Assembly (NCBI RefSeq): GCF_018476885.1
Contig: NZ_JAHCVJ010000008.1
Location: 62,001-126,000, forward strand
Length of the DNA stretch: 64,000 nucleotides
Reading direction: 5' to 3'
DNA from: Geoanaerobacter pelophilus
Lineage (GTDB): Bacteria; Desulfobacterota; Desulfuromonadia; Geobacterales; DSM-12255
The notes under the pieces are model-generated. The model searched no databases. It was given only the letters and a program-made list of their open reading frames with translations, and had not been told where the DNA came from. Both the position numbers and the translations under genes were made by a program. Of this stretch, positions 62,504 through 64,000 are shown piece by piece (the first letter of the stretch is position 1; each line of letters starts with the position of its first letter).

Positions 62504-62667
62504 TTTTGGCTGCTGAATTTCAGTTCCATCTGGACCCAGGGGGACCTGAGATCTTTAGGGAGAGGCGAGTAGCTTGGGCAGGATGCAATCAGCGCATGGC
62601 ACGGTTGCTTGCAGCGCTTGCGGCATGATACGCAGAGTGGATTTAATTCAGCCGGTGGACTCTTCAT
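62500..62667 (-). CDS. Cys-rich miniprotein coupled to the ferredoxin
   Basis: 55 residues from the ATG at 62667. Five cysteines are grouped in CVSCRKRCKQPCHALIASC, which looks metal-binding. The start has no clear ribosome site; an ATG 14 codons upstream lies inside the hairpin. The overlap of its TGA with the ferredoxin ATG argues that it is translated. No family was recognised. Confidence 0.5.
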   Translation of the reverse strand: MKSPPAELNPLCVSCRKRCKQPCHALIASCPSYSPLPKDLRSPWVQMELKFSSQK

Positions 62668-62685
62668 TGTTTGGATAGTGGTCAC

Positions 62686-62707
62686 GAGGGGGCCATGAGG
62701 CCCCCTC
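62686..62707 (-). terminator. GC-rich hairpin between ilvE and the miniprotein
   Basis: GAGGGGGCC pairs perfectly with GGCCCCCTC around 4 nt. No T tract follows on the minus strand, so it may be an attenuating or RNA-stabilising hairpin as well as a terminator. Confidence 0.5.
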
Positions 62708-62715
62708 AAGCAAGT

Positions 62716-63789
62716 TCAGCCAAGTTTTTGGATCCAGCCGAAAGGATCAGCAATCTTTCCGTACTGGATGCCAGTGAGTGTGTCATACAACCTCTGGGTG
62801 AGGCTGCCAACTCCGCCGTTACCAACGTCAACGGACTCATTCTTATAGCACAAAGATCCGACAGGGGTAATGACTGCGGCGGTGCCGCTGCCGAAAGCCT
62901 CTTTTATCTTTCCGGAACGGATATCTGCCATCAGCTCGTTTACGTCGATCGGCCGCTCCTCTACCGAAAATCCAAGCTTGTCGGACAATTTAAGGACCGA
63001 GTCGCGGGTGATGCCGTTAAGTATCGATCCTGCCAGCGGCGCGGTAACCACTTTATCGGCGTAGGCGAAGAACATGTTCATTGCGCCGACCTCTTCAATA
63101 TAGCGTTTGTTTACGCCATCGAGCCAGAGTACCTGGTCATATCCCTTTTTCTTGGCTTCGAGCCCTGCTTTCAGCGAACTGGCATAGTTGCCACCGGTTT
63201 TGGCTTCGCCGGTACCACCAGGCACGGCGCGGACATAGCTATCTTCCACCATGATTTTTATCGGATTAAACCCGGATGCGTAGTACGCACCAACTGGCGA
63301 GAGAATGACGTAGAAGTAGTAATGGTCGGACGGCTTGACCCCGAGCACCGGCTCCACTGCCATCATGGTTGGCCTGATGTAGAGTGACGTGCCTTCTGCG
63401 CTTGGTATCCAGTCCCGCTCCAGGCTTACCAGCTGCTTGACCCCTTCAAGGAAAAGCTCTTCCGGGACTTCAGGCATACAGAGACGGTCCGCCGAAATAT
63501 TAAATCTGCGGGCGTTCATTTCCGGCCTGAAGAGGGCTATAGAGCCATCCTGCCATTTGTAAGCCTTCAGACCTTCGAAGATCTCCTGTGCGTAATGAAA
63601 GACCAGTGCTGCGGGGTCAAGCGAGAACGGACCATATGGTTGGACCCGGGCATCCACCCAGCCCTGATTGACTTTCCATTCAGCAATAAACATCCGGTCA
63701 GTAAAGATCTTGCCGAAACCGAGCTTAGACTCATCGGTGAATTTGCTCTTTTTGCTCTCCTCGGGAAGCGGGAGTACCTTGATATCCAT
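62716..63789 (-). CDS. ilvE: Branched-chain amino acid aminotransferase
   Basis: 357 residues from the ATG at 63789 with GGAGG 8 bp upstream; an ATG 13 codons earlier lacks one. Class IV PLP aminotransferase of the larger type II form: FHYAQEIFEGLKAYK, RPEMNARRFNISADRL, the GGNYASSLKAGLEAKKKGYD segment with the likely PLP-binding lysine in it, and the VGAMNMFFAY and FGSGTAAVITPVG blocks. It makes Val, Leu and Ile from their keto acids. The 211 bp after it hold no further gene. Confidence 0.93.
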   Translation of the reverse strand: MDIKVLPLPEESKKSKFTDESKLGFGKIFTDRMFIAEWKVNQGWVDARVQPYGPFSLDPAALVFHYAQEIFEGLKAYKWQDGSIALFRPEMNARRFNISADRLCMPEVPEELFLEGVKQLVSLERDWIPSAEGTSLYIRPTMMAVEPVLGVKPSDHYYFYVILSPVGAYYASGFNPIKIMVEDSYVRAVPGGTGEAKTGGNYASSLKAGLEAKKKGYDQVLWLDGVNKRYIEEVGAMNMFFAYADKVVTAPLAGSILNGITRDSVLKLSDKLGFSVEERPIDVNELMADIRSGKIKEAFGSGTAAVITPVGSLCYKNESVDVGNGGVGSLTQRLYDTLTGIQYGKIADPFGWIQKLG

Positions 63790-64000
63790 GGCTGTATCCT
63801 CCGTTGGTAGTTTATAACCGTTTATCATACCGTCAGTTTTGCAGCAAGGGTTTTTGCAGCAGAGACACTGGCCATTATATTTTAATGTGAGAAACTGTCA
63901 GTATTTTCTGCTTATAATAATCGCATAATGCAATATAATCCCGTATACATTAACCTGTTAGTGCACGACGCTATTTACGGAAAATTAATTACTGTGAAAA
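63790..64000. other. AT-rich right-end region
   Basis: No gene was found. It is the upstream region of ilvE and must hold its promoter; no clear element was chosen. Confidence 0.3.

Overview
The window reads as chromosomal DNA of a Geobacter-like bacterium (order Geobacterales/Desulfuromonadales). The pointers are a PpcA-type triheme cytochrome c7, two adjacent hexaheme c-type cytochromes built from triheme c7-like modules, a hybrid cluster protein gene with a TTGACC-N2-GGTCAA palindrome typical of HcpR control, class I fumarase, hpnJ/hpnK hopanoid genes, and many small secreted or lipoprotein genes. No rRNA, CRISPR array, insertion sequence or phage module was found.

Layout. 1-8771 is a minus-strand accessory block: a truncated membrane protein whose visible end looks like the start of a pYEATS domain, a lipoprotein alpha/beta hydrolase, a SLATT-like membrane gene broken by one in-frame TAA, a secreted protein, and an operon of two patatin-type lipases plus a GH13 amylase. 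9005-9616 is an atypical LuxR-type regulator. 9762-22247 carries envelope genes: DUF503, DUF948/YtxH, YihY, a penicillin-binding protein, LpxH, two AI-2E/PerM-type permeases, a copper ATPase, a rhodanese and MauE pair, PlsY and MltG. They are followed by a receiver-PATAN-J-like-TPR protein (22216-24162) and the hopanoid genes (24276-26937). A PDZ protein, AsnS, and a sigma factor/DUF3619/DUF3106 operon whose sigma gene seems to start at CTG lie between 27167 and 31269.

The most unusual region is 31585-39668. Two large secreted proteins and a truncated third copy share an unrecognised C-terminal domain of about 420-440 residues. They alternate with small secreted helical proteins that carry a C-x12-C motif. 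A divergent OmpR-type two-component system lies beside them, and tandem 10-bp repeats upstream of one small gene share an identical 13-mer with the intergenic region next to the regulator. This looks like a locally regulated, duplicated cell-envelope system.

39846-49850 holds an HDOD protein, a GspE/PilB-type ATPase, zinc-ribbon and cysteine-cluster proteins, a cold-shock protein, a monoheme cytochrome, fumarase, MetY and the PpcA-like cytochrome. 50040-56995 holds hcp, a pair of small paralogues, and the housekeeping run ychF-pth-rplY-prs-tRNA(Gln)-ispE. 57118-63789 holds the hexaheme cytochrome operon, clpB, a small lipoprotein, a ferredoxin with a Cys-rich miniprotein, and ilvE.

Starts were chosen by ribosome-binding site and domain boundaries. 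Function calls rest on recognised motifs only; no database search was run.
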